From: Bacteroidales bacterium
GTDB lineage: Bacteria > Bacteroidota > Bacteroidia > Bacteroidales > Paludibacteraceae
Direction: 5' to 3'
Assembly: GCA_012837935.1 (NCBI GenBank)
Contig: DUQG01000038.1
Coordinates: forward strand, 163,734 to 227,733
DNA: 64,000 nucleotides
A model generated the notes under the pieces. It was not told the DNA's origin and ran no database searches. It saw only the letters and a program-made list of their open reading frames with translations. Made by a program: the position numbers and the translations under genes. Positions 9,062 to 18,353 of this stretch are shown here, piece by piece; the stretch's first letter is position 1; the number at the start of each line of letters is the position of its first letter.

Positions 9062-10642
9062 TTATATTCCCCACACCTCATCACTTTCATTCTTCAAATC
9101 AATCCGATGCTTTTTCGCTGTGGCGTTCAGGCGGTGGATGATTTCTTTGGATTGAAGTAGTTTAATCGCTTTGTCGATGTCGGTGTAGAAAACGCGGTCT
9201 GTATCGGCAAATGTAATGTGTTCACGGATAAGGTCGTGAGCTTCATCAAGTAAAATATTCGATTTCAGTGGTTTTCGGAAGTCAAAACCTTGTGCAGCCG
9301 TAAGCATTTCAATAGCCAGAATTTTTTCCAAATTTTCCACAATTTTTAAGCTTTTTCGTCCGGAAATAGAGCCCATACTCACGTGGTCTTCCTGACCGAG
9401 CGAAGTAGGGATGCTGTCGGCACTTGCCGGGAAACAGAGCGATTTGTTTTCGCTAACCAAAGCTGCCGTGCTATACTGCAAAATCATAAATCCGGAATTT
9501 AAGCCCGTATGTTCCATCAATAGTTTTGGTAGTCCGGGCGTGCTTGCCATCATTGAAAGGTAAATTCGGCGGTCGGATATATTGCCTAATTCAGCGGCAG
9601 CCAATCCTGCATAATCCATCGGAAGAGCAATAGGCTGACCGTGGAAATGTCCACCACTGATTGTTTTTTCTTCGGAAAAAACAATCGGGTTATCAGTAAC
9701 GGAATTTATTTCGGTCAAAATTGTCTCTTTCAGATGCAGCCACGCATTGCGTGAAGCGCCGTGTACTTGCGGAATGCAGCGGAGTGAATAAGGGTCTTGT
9801 ACACGTCCACATTTTTCGTGAGATTCTACAATTTCAGAGTGCCAAAGCAGTTTCCGCATTCGCGAAGCTACGTACATTCCTCCCGAGTGCGGACGCAATT
9901 GGTGTAATTCTTCATCGAATGGTTTTACTGAACCCATCATTGCTTCTAAGTTCATTGCGGCAATGATATCAGCGTGGTCAAGGCAGTTTTGCATTTTTTC
10001 TAATAAAAGAACCCCATGTGCCGCCATAAACTGTGTACCGTTTATCAATGCCAAGCCTTCTTTTGGTCCTAGTTCTACAGGTTTTAAGTCGAATTTTTTA
10101 AGAATTGATTCAGTCGGAAAAACTTCATTCTCAAAAATCACTTTACCCATTCCAATTAAAGGCAAGAAAAGATGTGAAAGCGGTGCCAAATCGCCGGAAG
10201 CTCCCACTGAACCTTGTTCGGGTACGCAAGGAATCACGTCATTTTCGATGTGCCAAAGAATGCGTTCCGCCGTTTCTATCGCTATGCCTGAATATCCTTT
10301 GCAGAGAGCGTGTAGCTTCAAAATCAGCATCAGTTTGGCAATTTCTTTGTCGATAAAATTACCCACACCTACGCTGTGGCTCATCAGCAGATTGTATTGT
10401 AGCTGCTTGGTTTCTTCTTGGTCAATAAGCGATGTGCAAAGCGGACCAAAACCGGTGTTAATGCCGTAAACTACTTTCTTTTTGCGGACAATGTTTTTTA
10501 CGATTTCTTGGTTAGCTTTGACGCGTGAAATCGTTTCGGCAGTGAGAATGCCTTTGATTTCTCCTCGGGCTATTCCGAGTGCTATGGATATGGTAAGATA
10601 GTCCTCGCCGTAACGAAAAACGGTAGATTTTTGTGTTTTCAT
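9062..10642 (-). CDS. hutH: Histidine ammonia-lyase
   Basis: First step of histidine degradation, removing ammonia from L-histidine to make urocanate. The 526-residue protein carries the A148-S149-G150 triad (GSVGASGDLAPLSH) that cyclises into the MIO electrophile, plus YGINTGFGPL near the N-terminus with the catalytic tyrosine, and the helical region SVTDNPIVF. Length is slightly above the roughly 510-residue norm. It is the promoter-proximal gene of the minus-strand hut operon; a TATTTTTG element lies 42 bases upstream. A hutC-type regulator was not found nearby, so control is unknown. Confidence 0.97.
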   Translation of the reverse strand: MKTQKSTVFRYGEDYLTISIALGIARGEIKGILTAETISRVKANQEIVKNIVRKKKVVYGINTGFGPLCTSLIDQEETKQLQYNLLMSHSVGVGNFIDKEIAKLMLILKLHALCKGYSGIAIETAERILWHIENDVIPCVPEQGSVGASGDLAPLSHLFLPLIGMGKVIFENEVFPTESILKKFDLKPVELGPKEGLALINGTQFMAAHGVLLLEKMQNCLDHADIIAAMNLEAMMGSVKPFDEELHQLRPHSGGMYVASRMRKLLWHSEIVESHEKCGRVQDPYSLRCIPQVHGASRNAWLHLKETILTEINSVTDNPIVFSEEKTISGGHFHGQPIALPMDYAGLAAAELGNISDRRIYLSMMASTPGLPKLLMEHTGLNSGFMILQYSTAALVSENKSLCFPASADSIPTSLGQEDHVSMGSISGRKSLKIVENLEKILAIEMLTAAQGFDFRKPLKSNILLDEAHDLIREHITFADTDRVFYTDIDKAIKLLQSKEIIHRLNATAKKHRIDLKNESDEVWGI

Positions 10643-10683
10643 CTGTATTGTTAAGGAAAATGATTAGTAATTACTTTTTGTTA

Positions 10684-10691
10684 CAAAAATA
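10684..10691 (-). promoter_or_regulatory. Promoter -7 element of the hut operon
   Basis: Minus-strand TATTTTTG matches TAnnTTTG and lies 42 bases upstream of the hutH start. No matching -33 TTTG at the right spacing was seen. Confidence 0.45.
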
Positions 10692-10789
10692 GGAAATAAA
10701 TATCAATTCCATGAAATATTTGTTAGAAATAAACGTGAAATTGGTTAAGTGATTGACAAAAAGATAGTAAGTGAGAGTGATGTATAGAA

Positions 10790-10823
10790 AAACCTAATAG
10801 ATTTTCAAAAATCTATTAGGTTT
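10790..10823 (-). terminator. Terminator of the MATE gene
   Basis: Perfect 16-bp stem (AAACCTAATAGATTTT with its complement) and a 2-base loop, followed on the minus strand by a short T run. It lies downstream of the MATE gene and upstream of hutH, separating the two transcription units. Confidence 0.8.
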
Positions 10824-10884
10824 ACTTATTTTCTAACCATTATGTAATTAAGAACGTAGGTTGAGTTAGCGTAATTCATACAAT

Positions 10885-12207
10885 CTATATTTCCTTTTTC
10901 TGCCAATTTCCTTTTCGCAGACACCAATAGGACAAAATACCGAGAAGTCCCCAATAAACAAACTCGGAATACCAGACAATTTCTACGGAAGTTCCGAGTA
11001 CAATTGCCGTATAGTAAGCGTATCCGGTGTAGAAAACCAGTACAATCAGCTCAAGCACAAACGCCGAGCGAGTATTTCCGGTCCCTGAAACGGCATTAAA
11101 TAACACACCACTCACACCGCAAAACAGCATGGAAATGGAAATTACCCGAAGCGTAGGAACAGATGCTGCAATCAGTTCAAGGTTGTTGGTGTAAATTCGA
11201 GCCAAAAGTTCAGGAAATTGGTTGGTAAAGAGCATAATGGGCAAGAGCAAAAGCGCTGTTATCAACATAGATTTGTGCACAAAAGAGACCACTTTCTCTT
11301 TGTGTCCTTCGCCTATCATATTGCTGACCAGTGTGTTGACCGTAGTGGAAAGTGCCGAACTGGGAATGATTAGCAGGATGTACAGACTTCGTCCGATGTT
11401 GGTAATAGCCAGCGATCGTTCGCCTAATCTTTCGATAAAAACGAAAAATAGAAACCAAGTAGTAATGGAAATAAAATACTGAAACATAATGAAAATAGAC
11501 AAATTCAGAATCTTTCCAATAGCTTGAAAATCAAATTTATCAAATTTGAAAAGATTAAAAACTTCTTTGTCTTTCATTTTTAATGTTACGAGTACCAGAT
11601 AAATCAGCGAAGCCAGTTCGGCTAAGGTGGAAGCAATGGCAGCACCTGCAATTCCCCACTCAGGAAAGCCAAATTTTCCGAAAATCAATAAATAATCCAA
11701 TATGATATTGGTAATCGCCGTAACAATCGCCGAAACAGTCAATACTCGCGTGCGCGTAATTCCTACGAAAAATGCACGAAAAATCACATTGAGAAAAGCA
11801 AAGAAAAGTCCGAAAAGTCGCCAGTTTAGAAACTCTACCGTTGCCTCATAAATTTTATCGGAATGAACTAAACTGCGCATCAGGGCAGGCATGGTAAAAT
11901 AGCAAGCTAGAAAAATCAGAGCAGCCAAAACGAAGTTGAAAAGTAACGCATTATTGAAAATAGGTCCGATAGCAGCGTAGTTTCGTTCGCCGTTTCGTCT
12001 GCCAATCATGATTTGAGCACCCTGACTAAATCCAAATCCAATATAAAAAATGGCAATGTAAAACACACCGCCGATAGCCGAAGCCCCCAAAGCCACTTCG
12101 CTTACGCGACCGAGAAATGCCGTGTCCGTTACGTTGATAACGTTTTGCGCTATCAGCGTAAGAACAATGGGGTAGGCAACTTGAAATATCTTTTTATTGG
12201 AATACAT
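10885..12207 (-). CDS. MATE-family multidrug/metabolite exporter
   Basis: A 440-residue polytopic inner-membrane protein with about 12 hydrophobic segments. The N-terminal YPIVLTLIAQNVINVTDTAFLGRV is the classic start of MATE antiporters, and the second half repeats the fold (TLVSNMIGEGHKEKVVSF corresponds to the FxGxxxGAxxxxR-like loop). MATE proteins export cationic compounds using Na+ or H+ gradients. Substrate cannot be told. It is transcribed alone: a TAGTTTTG element lies upstream and a strong terminator downstream. Confidence 0.93.
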   Translation of the reverse strand: MYSNKKIFQVAYPIVLTLIAQNVINVTDTAFLGRVSEVALGASAIGGVFYIAIFYIGFGFSQGAQIMIGRRNGERNYAAIGPIFNNALLFNFVLAALIFLACYFTMPALMRSLVHSDKIYEATVEFLNWRLFGLFFAFLNVIFRAFFVGITRTRVLTVSAIVTAITNIILDYLLIFGKFGFPEWGIAGAAIASTLAELASLIYLVLVTLKMKDKEVFNLFKFDKFDFQAIGKILNLSIFIMFQYFISITTWFLFFVFIERLGERSLAITNIGRSLYILLIIPSSALSTTVNTLVSNMIGEGHKEKVVSFVHKSMLITALLLLPIMLFTNQFPELLARIYTNNLELIAASVPTLRVISISMLFCGVSGVLFNAVSGTGNTRSAFVLELIVLVFYTGYAYYTAIVLGTSVEIVWYSEFVYWGLLGILSYWCLRKGNWQKKEI

Positions 12208-12271
12208 TTTTTGTTTAGTTCTGAATTTCGAGTTTTGAGTATGAGTAATAAAACTTTGATAAATCGAACAG

Positions 12272-12279
12272 CAAAACTA
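12272..12279 (-). promoter_or_regulatory. Promoter -7 element of the MATE gene
   Basis: Minus-strand TAGTTTTG matches TAnnTTTG, 65 bases upstream of the start at 12207. Confidence 0.4.
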
Positions 12280-12392
12280 CAAAAATCATTTGTGAGAAAT
12301 GCCTTGTTGTGTGATATTTCAAAAAAATTGCCACCCTCGAAAGTTTCGGGACGGCAGGATTTTTTTAAACAAAAAAGATGAAATATAAAATT

Positions 12393-12416
12393 TGGAAGAT
12401 GGAAGACAGTAGTCGG
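12393..12416 (-). repeat. Dispersed 24-bp repeat, copy 1
   Basis: The reverse complement of this stretch is identical over 24 bp to 29390-29413 (begins CCGACTACTGTCTTCC). Looser similarity continues outward on one side in both places. Here it lies between the lepA stop and the MATE start and codes for nothing. Confidence 0.7.
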
Positions 12417-12490
12417 GAGGTGGCAGCTTGATGCTACTTAATTTTTCGTTCCTTGTTTCTTCGTTAACTTGTCTTCTCGTCAACTCCTCA

Positions 12491-14278
12491 CTAATCCAGT
12501 TTCAACACCGCTAAAAATGCTTTTTGTGGAACTTCCACTGAGCCAATCTGCTTCATACGTTTTTTACCTTTTTTCTGTTTTTCAAGAAGCTTACGCTTAC
12601 GGCTCACGTCACCACCGTAACATTTAGCAGTTACGTCTTTTCGTAGTGCCTTAATAGTTTCGCGAGCAATAATTTTTGAACCGATGGCAGCCTGAATGGC
12701 GATGTCAAACTGCTGACGCGGGATAAGTTCTTTAAGTTTCTCGCACATGCGACGACCAAGCGATACGGCATTATCAAAGTGAATCAGCGACGAAAGCGCA
12801 TCCACCGATTCGCCGTTTAGTAAAATATCCAGTTTTACCAATTTGGACGGACGGAAACCGTTCATATGATAGTCAAAGGATGCGTATCCTTTTGAAATAC
12901 TTTTCAATCTGTCGTAGAAGTCAAATACAATCTCGCCCAACGGCATATCATAAATCAGCTCCACGCGATTACCCGATACATAGTCTTGTTTTACCAGTTC
13001 ACCTCGTTTTCCTAAGCAGAGTGTCATTATTTGCCCGATATAGTCGGTGGCGGTAATGATAGAAGCTCGGATATAAGGTTCTTCAATTACATCAATAGCC
13101 ATTATATCCGGCAGTCCGGCAGGATTATGCACCTCCATCACTTCGCCTTTTTTGGTGTGAACGATATAGGAAACGTTCGGTACGGTAGTGATTACGTTCA
13201 TATCAAACTCACGGTCAAGTCGTTCTTGGATAATCTCCATATGTAGCATTCCCAAGAAACCGCAGCGGAAACCAAAACCCAGTGCAACGGACGATTCCGG
13301 TTCAAATGTCAACGATGCATCATTCAGTTGCAACTTTTCAAGCGAAGTACGTAAATCTTCAAAGTCTTCCGCATCAATCGGATATACTCCGGCAAAAACC
13401 ATCGGTTTAACCTCTTCAAAACCGGAAATAGCTTTATCGCAGGGACGTTTTACGTGTGTAATGGTATCGCCTACTTTTACCTCTTTGGAAGTTTTAATTC
13501 CGGAAATAATATAACCTACATTTCCGGCACTTAGCGTTTCTTGTGGCACCATGTCAAGCTGCAAAACACCAAGCTCATCGGCGTTGTATTCCTTTTCTGT
13601 AGCCACAAATTTTACTAAATCACCTTTATTTATTGTGCCGTTTACAATTTTGAAATAGGCAATAATACCACGAAAAGAGTTAAATACCGAGTCAAAAATT
13701 AAGGCTTGTAGCGGAGCATTCGGATCACCTACAGGTGCAGGTACACGTTTTACAATAGCCTCAAGAATTTCATTAATTCCCATACCCGTTTTTCCGCTGG
13801 CACGGATTATTTCTTCCGGCTTACAACCGAGCAACTCGACAATCTGATCTTCAACCTCTTCAGGCATAGCGCTATCCACGTCCATTTTATTCATGATAGG
13901 GATAATTTCCAAATCATGTTCAATAGCCATATAAAGGTTGGAAATGGTCTGAGCCTGAATGCCTTGCGTAGCATCTACAATTAGCAGAGCCCCTTCGCAA
14001 GCGGCAATGGAACGGGAAACTTCGTAAGAGAAATCCACGTGTCCCGGAGTGTCAATCAAGTTTAGTATATATTCTTCGCCCTCATACTTATAGTTCATCT
14101 GAATAGCGTGGCTTTTGATAGTAATACCACGTTCTCGTTCCAAGTCCATGCTATCAAGTACCTGAGCTTGCAAATCTTTTCCGGAGACTGTCTCGGTAAA
14201 TTCAAGCAGACGGTCGGCAAGTGTACTTTTGCCATGGTCAATGTGAGCGATAATACAAAAATTTCGGATTTTCTTCAT
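12491..14278 (-). CDS. lepA: Translation elongation factor 4 (LepA)
   Basis: A 595-residue translational GTPase. G1 is [17 protein letters not shown]2/switch I contains [11 protein letters not shown]3 is [13 protein letters not shown]4 is NKMDVDSA and G5 lies in ASGKTGMG. Domains II, III, V and the LepA-specific C-terminal domain follow, with the signature [19 protein letters not shown] near the end. It binds ribosomes and remobilises or back-translocates stalled complexes. Length matches the family exactly. A TATTTTTG promoter element lies 30 bases upstream. Confidence 0.98.
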   Translation of the reverse strand: MKKIRNFCIIAHIDHGKSTLADRLLEFTETVSGKDLQAQVLDSMDLERERGITIKSHAIQMNYKYEGEEYILNLIDTPGHVDFSYEVSRSIAACEGALLIVDATQGIQAQTISNLYMAIEHDLEIIPIMNKMDVDSAMPEEVEDQIVELLGCKPEEIIRASGKTGMGINEILEAIVKRVPAPVGDPNAPLQALIFDSVFNSFRGIIAYFKIVNGTINKGDLVKFVATEKEYNADELGVLQLDMVPQETLSAGNVGYIISGIKTSKEVKVGDTITHVKRPCDKAISGFEEVKPMVFAGVYPIDAEDFEDLRTSLEKLQLNDASLTFEPESSVALGFGFRCGFLGMLHMEIIQERLDREFDMNVITTVPNVSYIVHTKKGEVMEVHNPAGLPDIMAIDVIEEPYIRASIITATDYIGQIMTLCLGKRGELVKQDYVSGNRVELIYDMPLGEIVFDFYDRLKSISKGYASFDYHMNGFRPSKLVKLDILLNGESVDALSSLIHFDNAVSLGRRMCEKLKELIPRQQFDIAIQAAIGSKIIARETIKALRKDVTAKCYGGDVSRKRKLLEKQKKGKKRMKQIGSVEVPQKAFLAVLKLD

Positions 14279-14308
14279 CTTACAAAATTAATACTTACAA
14301 TAAGTCTG

Positions 14309-14316
14309 CAAAAATA
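14309..14316 (-). promoter_or_regulatory. Promoter -7 element of lepA
   Basis: Minus-strand TATTTTTG, 30 bases before the lepA start. The rest of the divergent gap up to the thiolase promoter at 14625 is AT-rich; I see no gene or structured element in it. Confidence 0.5.
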
Positions 14317-14624
14317 CAAAAAAAAATAGATTTATCGTAAAATGGGGCAGCCTCTCAATAAAAATCGGGATTAATCGGTTGAAAAAGGAAGGTCTAGCAA
14401 TCTAAACAGCTAACTATTTAATAGTCAATAACTCAATAAAGACTGTTGTATGTGGCGTAAGTGGTTACGATTAGTTTTTAATCCATTTGCTTAACATATA
14501 ACCATCACTATTCAATAAAGTCCATACTAGTTTTATTTTATTTAATTTATTGTGTATTAACTGTTTGTTTTGTAGTATATATAAGTTTATGATAATTGTC
14601 AACCCAATATTATTAAAAAAAACT

Positions 14625-14655
14625 TTTGAAACTCTTTTTTTAATCCATAGTTTTG
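14625..14655 (+). promoter_or_regulatory. Full promoter (-33/-7) of the thiolase operon
   Basis: TTTG at 14625-14628, a 19-base spacer, then TAGTTTTG at 14648-14655: an exact Bacteroidota housekeeping promoter. The start codon is at 14672, so the 5' leader would be only about 10 bases. Confidence 0.75.
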
Positions 14656-14671
14656 ACAAAAAAAGAATATT

Positions 14672-15856
14672 ATGGAAAAAGAAGTAGTAATTGTTTCAGC
14701 TGCAAGGACTCCGATAGGTAATTTAAGTGGAGCTTTATCCGGCTTTTCTGCCGTAGACTTGGGTGTAATTGCCGCACAAGCAGCTATCCAACGGGCAGGA
14801 ATTGACCCGAAAGAAATTGATGAAACCTTTGTTGGTAATATTTTATCGGCAGGACTTGGACAAAATGTTGCTCGTCAGATTGCCATAAAATCCGGTGCGC
14901 CGATTACAAGTTCAGCTATGACCATCAACATTGTTTGTGGTTCCGGTCTTCGTGCCGTTTCACTGGCTTCACAGATGATTCAACTCGGCGATTCGGATGT
15001 AGTGCTTGCGGGAGGAGCAGAAAGTATGACCAATGCACCTTACCTACTTGCCAAAGCACGTGGTGGTTATCGTATGGGACATGCAGAACTGATTGACAGT
15101 ATGATTAAAGATGGTCTGACCGATGTTTTCAATGATTATCACATGGGATTAACGGCTGAAAATATCGCAGAACGCTGGAATATTAGCCGTGAAGAGCAGG
15201 ATGAATTTGCCGTAACAAGTCAGAACAGATGTGAAGCGGCTCAAAAAGCAGGAAAATTCAAGGATGAGATTGTTCCTGTTTCTATTCCGCAACGTAAGGG
15301 TGACCCGATTATCTTTGATACCGATGAGTTTCCACGTCAAGGTTCCACCATCGAACAGTTGGCAAAAATACGACCTGCATTTAAAAAAGACGGAACCGTA
15401 ACAGCTGGAAATGCTTCAGGAATAAATGATGGAGCTGCGATGTTGGTGGTTATGTCTGCTGAAAAAGCCAAAGCGCTGGGAGTAAAACCATTAGTTCGAA
15501 TTAAATCACATGCTACTGTGGCTCTGGAACCGGAAATTATGGGTTACGGTCCGGCACCTGCTATCAAAAAAGCTCTTGCTAATGCAGGAATGTCTATTTC
15601 AGATATTGAGCTGATAGAAGCGAATGAAGCATTTGCCTCACAATCCATTGCCATTATGCGTGATTTGAATTTAAATCCGGATATTGTCAACGTAAATGGT
15701 GGTGCAATCGCTCTCGGACACCCGATTGGTGCTTCCGGAGCGAGAATCCTCACCACGCTAATTTATGAAATGAAACGCAGAAATGCTGCAACCGGATTGG
15801 CTACACTTTGTATTGGAGGCGGACAAGGCACGGCGTTGATTGTAGAAAATATATAA
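14672..15856 (+). CDS. Acetyl-CoA C-acetyltransferase (thiolase)
   Basis: A 394-residue thiolase with all catalytic parts: the acylated cysteine C89 ([11 protein letters not shown]), H350 ([14 protein letters not shown]) and the proton-relay C380 (CIGGGQG). It reversibly joins or cleaves acetoacetyl-CoA. Together with the next genes (NAD-type hydroxyacyl-CoA dehydrogenase, organic-acid symporter, CoA-transferase) the cleaving direction is more likely, yielding two acetyl-CoA from acetoacetyl-CoA. First gene of the plus-strand cluster, with a strong promoter immediately upstream. Cytoplasmic. Confidence 0.96.
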   Translation: MEKEVVIVSAARTPIGNLSGALSGFSAVDLGVIAAQAAIQRAGIDPKEIDETFVGNILSAGLGQNVARQIAIKSGAPITSSAMTINIVCGSGLRAVSLASQMIQLGDSDVVLAGGAESMTNAPYLLAKARGGYRMGHAELIDSMIKDGLTDVFNDYHMGLTAENIAERWNISREEQDEFAVTSQNRCEAAQKAGKFKDEIVPVSIPQRKGDPIIFDTDEFPRQGSTIEQLAKIRPAFKKDGTVTAGNASGINDGAAMLVVMSAEKAKALGVKPLVRIKSHATVALEPEIMGYGPAPAIKKALANAGMSISDIELIEANEAFASQSIAIMRDLNLNPDIVNVNGGAIALGHPIGASGARILTTLIYEMKRRNAATGLATLCIGGGQGTALIVENI

Positions 15857-15935
15857 TGGAAATCATTTATAAAATCAATTAAATATATAATTAATCTTCT
15901 GCCTTATAAAATAGGCAAGTCAATATTATTTTATC

Positions 15936-16676
15936 ATGAAACTTAAAGACAAAATTGCTATTGTAACCGGCGGTGCTGATGGAATTGGAAAAGCGACTGC
16001 CATTCGTTTTGCGCAAGAAGGCGCAACAGTTGTAATCTGGGACCTAAATGAAGAAAAAGGGAACGAAACTGTAAAACTTATTGAAGATGCAGGCGGTAAA
16101 GCGGCTTTTGCAAAAGTGAATACTGCTGTTTATGCAGAAGTAGAAGCAGCCACAAAACAGGTTGTTGACCAATTCGGAAAATTGGATATTATTATCAACA
16201 ATGCAGGAATTACCCGCGACAGTACCATTAAAAAAATGACTCCTGAAACATGGCAACAGGTAATTGATGTGAACCTTACAGGTGTTTTCAATTGTTGTAA
16301 ATGTGCGTCGGATGTAATGGTGGAAAAAGGTTGGGGAAGAATCATCAACGCCTCATCTGTGGTAGCTCTTTACGGAAACTTCGGACAAACAAACTATGTA
16401 GCAACCAAATCCGGATTGATAGGAATGACCAAAACTTTGGCTCGTGAACTTGGTCGTAAAGGAGTAACCGTAAACGCGATTGCACCCGGATTTATCGCTA
16501 CTGAAATGGTTAAAAAAATGCCAGCCGAAGTGTTGAAATCAATGGAAGATAAAGTACCTTTGAAGCGCTTAGGTCAGCCGGAAGAAATTGCGGCAGCCTA
16601 TCTTTTCCTTGCAAGTGACGATGCAGCTTACATCAACGGAACTGTTTTGAGCGTTGACGGTGGTATAACTATCTAA
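15936..16676 (+). CDS. Short-chain dehydrogenase, probable 3-hydroxyacyl-CoA dehydrogenase (FabG/PhaB-like)
   Basis: A 246-residue classical SDR. Cofactor loop TGGADGIG (11-18), NNAG (88-91), catalytic S141, Y154 and K158 (Y-x-x-x-K in YVATKSG), and C-terminal SVDGGITI as in FabG-like reductases. The acidic residue D36 at the end of strand beta-2 (VIWDLN) normally selects NAD(H) and excludes NADP(H). That argues for an oxidative role on 3-hydroxyacyl-CoA rather than fatty-acid synthesis. It sits 79 bp after the thiolase gene and 11 bp before the symporter gene, in one operon. Best guess: (R)-3-hydroxybutyryl-CoA to acetoacetyl-CoA; the substrate is inferred from context. Confidence 0.88.
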   Translation: MKLKDKIAIVTGGADGIGKATAIRFAQEGATVVIWDLNEEKGNETVKLIEDAGGKAAFAKVNTAVYAEVEAATKQVVDQFGKLDIIINNAGITRDSTIKKMTPETWQQVIDVNLTGVFNCCKCASDVMVEKGWGRIINASSVVALYGNFGQTNYVATKSGLIGMTKTLARELGRKGVTVNAIAPGFIATEMVKKMPAEVLKSMEDKVPLKRLGQPEEIAAAYLFLASDDAAYINGTVLSVDGGITI

Positions 16677-16687
16677 AACTAAAATCT

Positions 16688-18256
16688 ATGGCAACATCAG
16701 CTCAAGTTATTGGAGCATCCATACTCTTTGCGGTTTATGTGGTATTTGTGCTCTACTTTGTAATCAAAGGTGCGCGCGGTACGAAAAACATCAGTGACTA
16801 CGCAGTAGGGAGTTTTACGTTTTCACCTGTTTACGTAGCGTTGTCGTTGGCTGCTGCCATGACAAGTGCCGCTACTTTTGTTATAAATCCCGGATTAATA
16901 GCTACTTACGGTATCAGTGCTTACATTTCGTACGGTTTAGTGTTTCCGATTGCATCACTAACTTCGTTGGTTATTCTGACCAAAAGTTTCAGAAAATATG
17001 GTCAATCGGTAAAAGCACTAACCTTATCGAGCTGGGTAGGAAACAAGTATAACAGCAAAGGATACGCACTATTTATTGCTTTTCTTACGGTTCTGCTGTT
17101 GACATTTATTGTGTTGATTTTAGTTGCATTAGTAAAGGTAATTGCACAAGCACTAAATGCCAATCAGATTGTAGTTCTTGCAGTTGTGGTTGCCTTTACA
17201 TTTGGATATATGATGTTTGGCGGTGCTAACTCAATGGTTTATACCAATGTGATTCAAGCTTCGATGATGATTCTGGTAGCACTTATTTTACTTGGTTCAG
17301 GACTCCAATTTTTCAAAGACGGATTTTTCGGTTTTTTTGAAAAGTTAAAGATAATTGACCCACAATTAGTAAAATTTCCGAACGAGCAAAGTCCGCTTTT
17401 CCGTGATTTCTTTGAAATAGTTATTGCACAATTAGTTGTAGGTGCAGCGGTAGTAGCTCAGCCACACATTATTACCAAATCTTTGTTACTGAAAAAAGAG
17501 AGCGATGTAAATAAATTCCTAACTGTTTCGGTTATTGTTCAATTTTTATTCTTTTCGGTGGTATTTGTAGGATTGTTTGCTCGTTTACTTTTCCCTGATT
17601 TAACATTGAATGGAGAGCATATCAATGTGGATAGTGTTATATCCAATTATGTAATTACTGTCTTCTCAGGTGGAGTGGGTTCGTTGTTGGTTGGACTTTT
17701 GGTAATTCTTGGTTTGATTAGTGCCGGTTTTTCAACTATCGAAGGCTTAATTCAATCATTAAGCACCACAATAACCACAGATATTATCAAACCGCTTTTT
17801 GGAAAATCTATAAAAAACGAAAATAGCTATATTACTATAAATCGAGTAGTGATAATTGTAATGGCAGTTGTTGCGTTTCTAATGTCAAGAGAGCAAATTA
17901 TTAATCCCAATGTGAGCGTAGCTATTTTTGCTCAAAACGGAACATATTCCTATTTCTCAATATTAATTGTACCGCTGGTGTTTGGAATTTTCCTGAAAAA
18001 CGCGAAGATGAAGTCAGCACTTTCAGGCTCAATAACTGCTCTTGTAGTCTATTTTGTTGTATATTACCTGCTTCCTTATCTTTACAAGTCAGGTATAGCC
18101 AGTTTTGGTTTTGCTAATCGTTATTTCGGTGACCAAGTGCAAAATCCGGGCATTGCCGCTGCTGTTGCTATATTAACAGCATTTGCAGTGGGACTTAGTG
18201 TCCATTTTCTTAGCAGAAATAAAGATGAAGCGCGAAGAGTGAAGAGTGAAGAGTGA
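16688..18256 (+). CDS. Sodium:solute symporter (SSS family)
   Basis: A 522-residue inner-membrane protein with about 13 hydrophobic segments and the SSS fold: GARGTKNISDYAVGS in the first loop, GGANSMVYTNVIQASMM in the middle and GLISAGFSTIEGLIQS later. Family members bring in organic acids, sugars or amino acids with Na+. Its place between a 3-hydroxyacyl-CoA dehydrogenase and a CoA-transferase suggests a short-chain (hydroxy)carboxylate as substrate. The last codons (RRVKSEE) are encoded by a tandem 7-base repeat that continues past the stop, so copy-number change would only alter the C-terminal tail. Confidence 0.9.
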   Translation: MATSAQVIGASILFAVYVVFVLYFVIKGARGTKNISDYAVGSFTFSPVYVALSLAAAMTSAATFVINPGLIATYGISAYISYGLVFPIASLTSLVILTKSFRKYGQSVKALTLSSWVGNKYNSKGYALFIAFLTVLLLTFIVLILVALVKVIAQALNANQIVVLAVVVAFTFGYMMFGGANSMVYTNVIQASMMILVALILLGSGLQFFKDGFFGFFEKLKIIDPQLVKFPNEQSPLFRDFFEIVIAQLVVGAAVVAQPHIITKSLLLKKESDVNKFLTVSVIVQFLFFSVVFVGLFARLLFPDLTLNGEHINVDSVISNYVITVFSGGVGSLLVGLLVILGLISAGFSTIEGLIQSLSTTITTDIIKPLFGKSIKNENSYITINRVVIIVMAVVAFLMSREQIINPNVSVAIFAQNGTYSYFSILIVPLVFGIFLKNAKMKSALSGSITALVVYFVVYYLLPYLYKSGIASFGFANRYFGDQVQNPGIAAAVAILTAFAVGLSVHFLSRNKDEARRVKSEE

Positions 18257-18268
18257 AGAGTGAAGATA
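18234..18268 (+). repeat. Tandem heptamer repeat (GAAGAGT) across the symporter stop codon
   Basis: Four exact copies of GAAGAGT from 18234 to 18261 and a fifth diverged copy (GAAGATA). The stop codon TGA at 18254-18256 lies inside. Since 7 is not a multiple of 3, gain or loss of a unit shifts the reading frame of the final residues. Confidence 0.85.
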
Positions 18269-18298
18269 AGCATATAAAAGAACATTGTGACTATCCAA

Positions 18299-18315
18299 TC
18301 GTAAATCTAAAATTG
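18299..18315 (+). repeat. Start-proximal 17-bp repeat, copy 1
   Basis: TCGTAAATCTAAAATTG is identical at 18299-18315 and 21009-21025 and, over 15 bases, on the minus strand at 8971-8985 before hutU. In each case the copy ends 5-40 bases before a start codon. Confidence 0.7.
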
Positions 18316-18353
18316 TATCCCGATATCTATCGGGACTAAAATCTGAATATATT

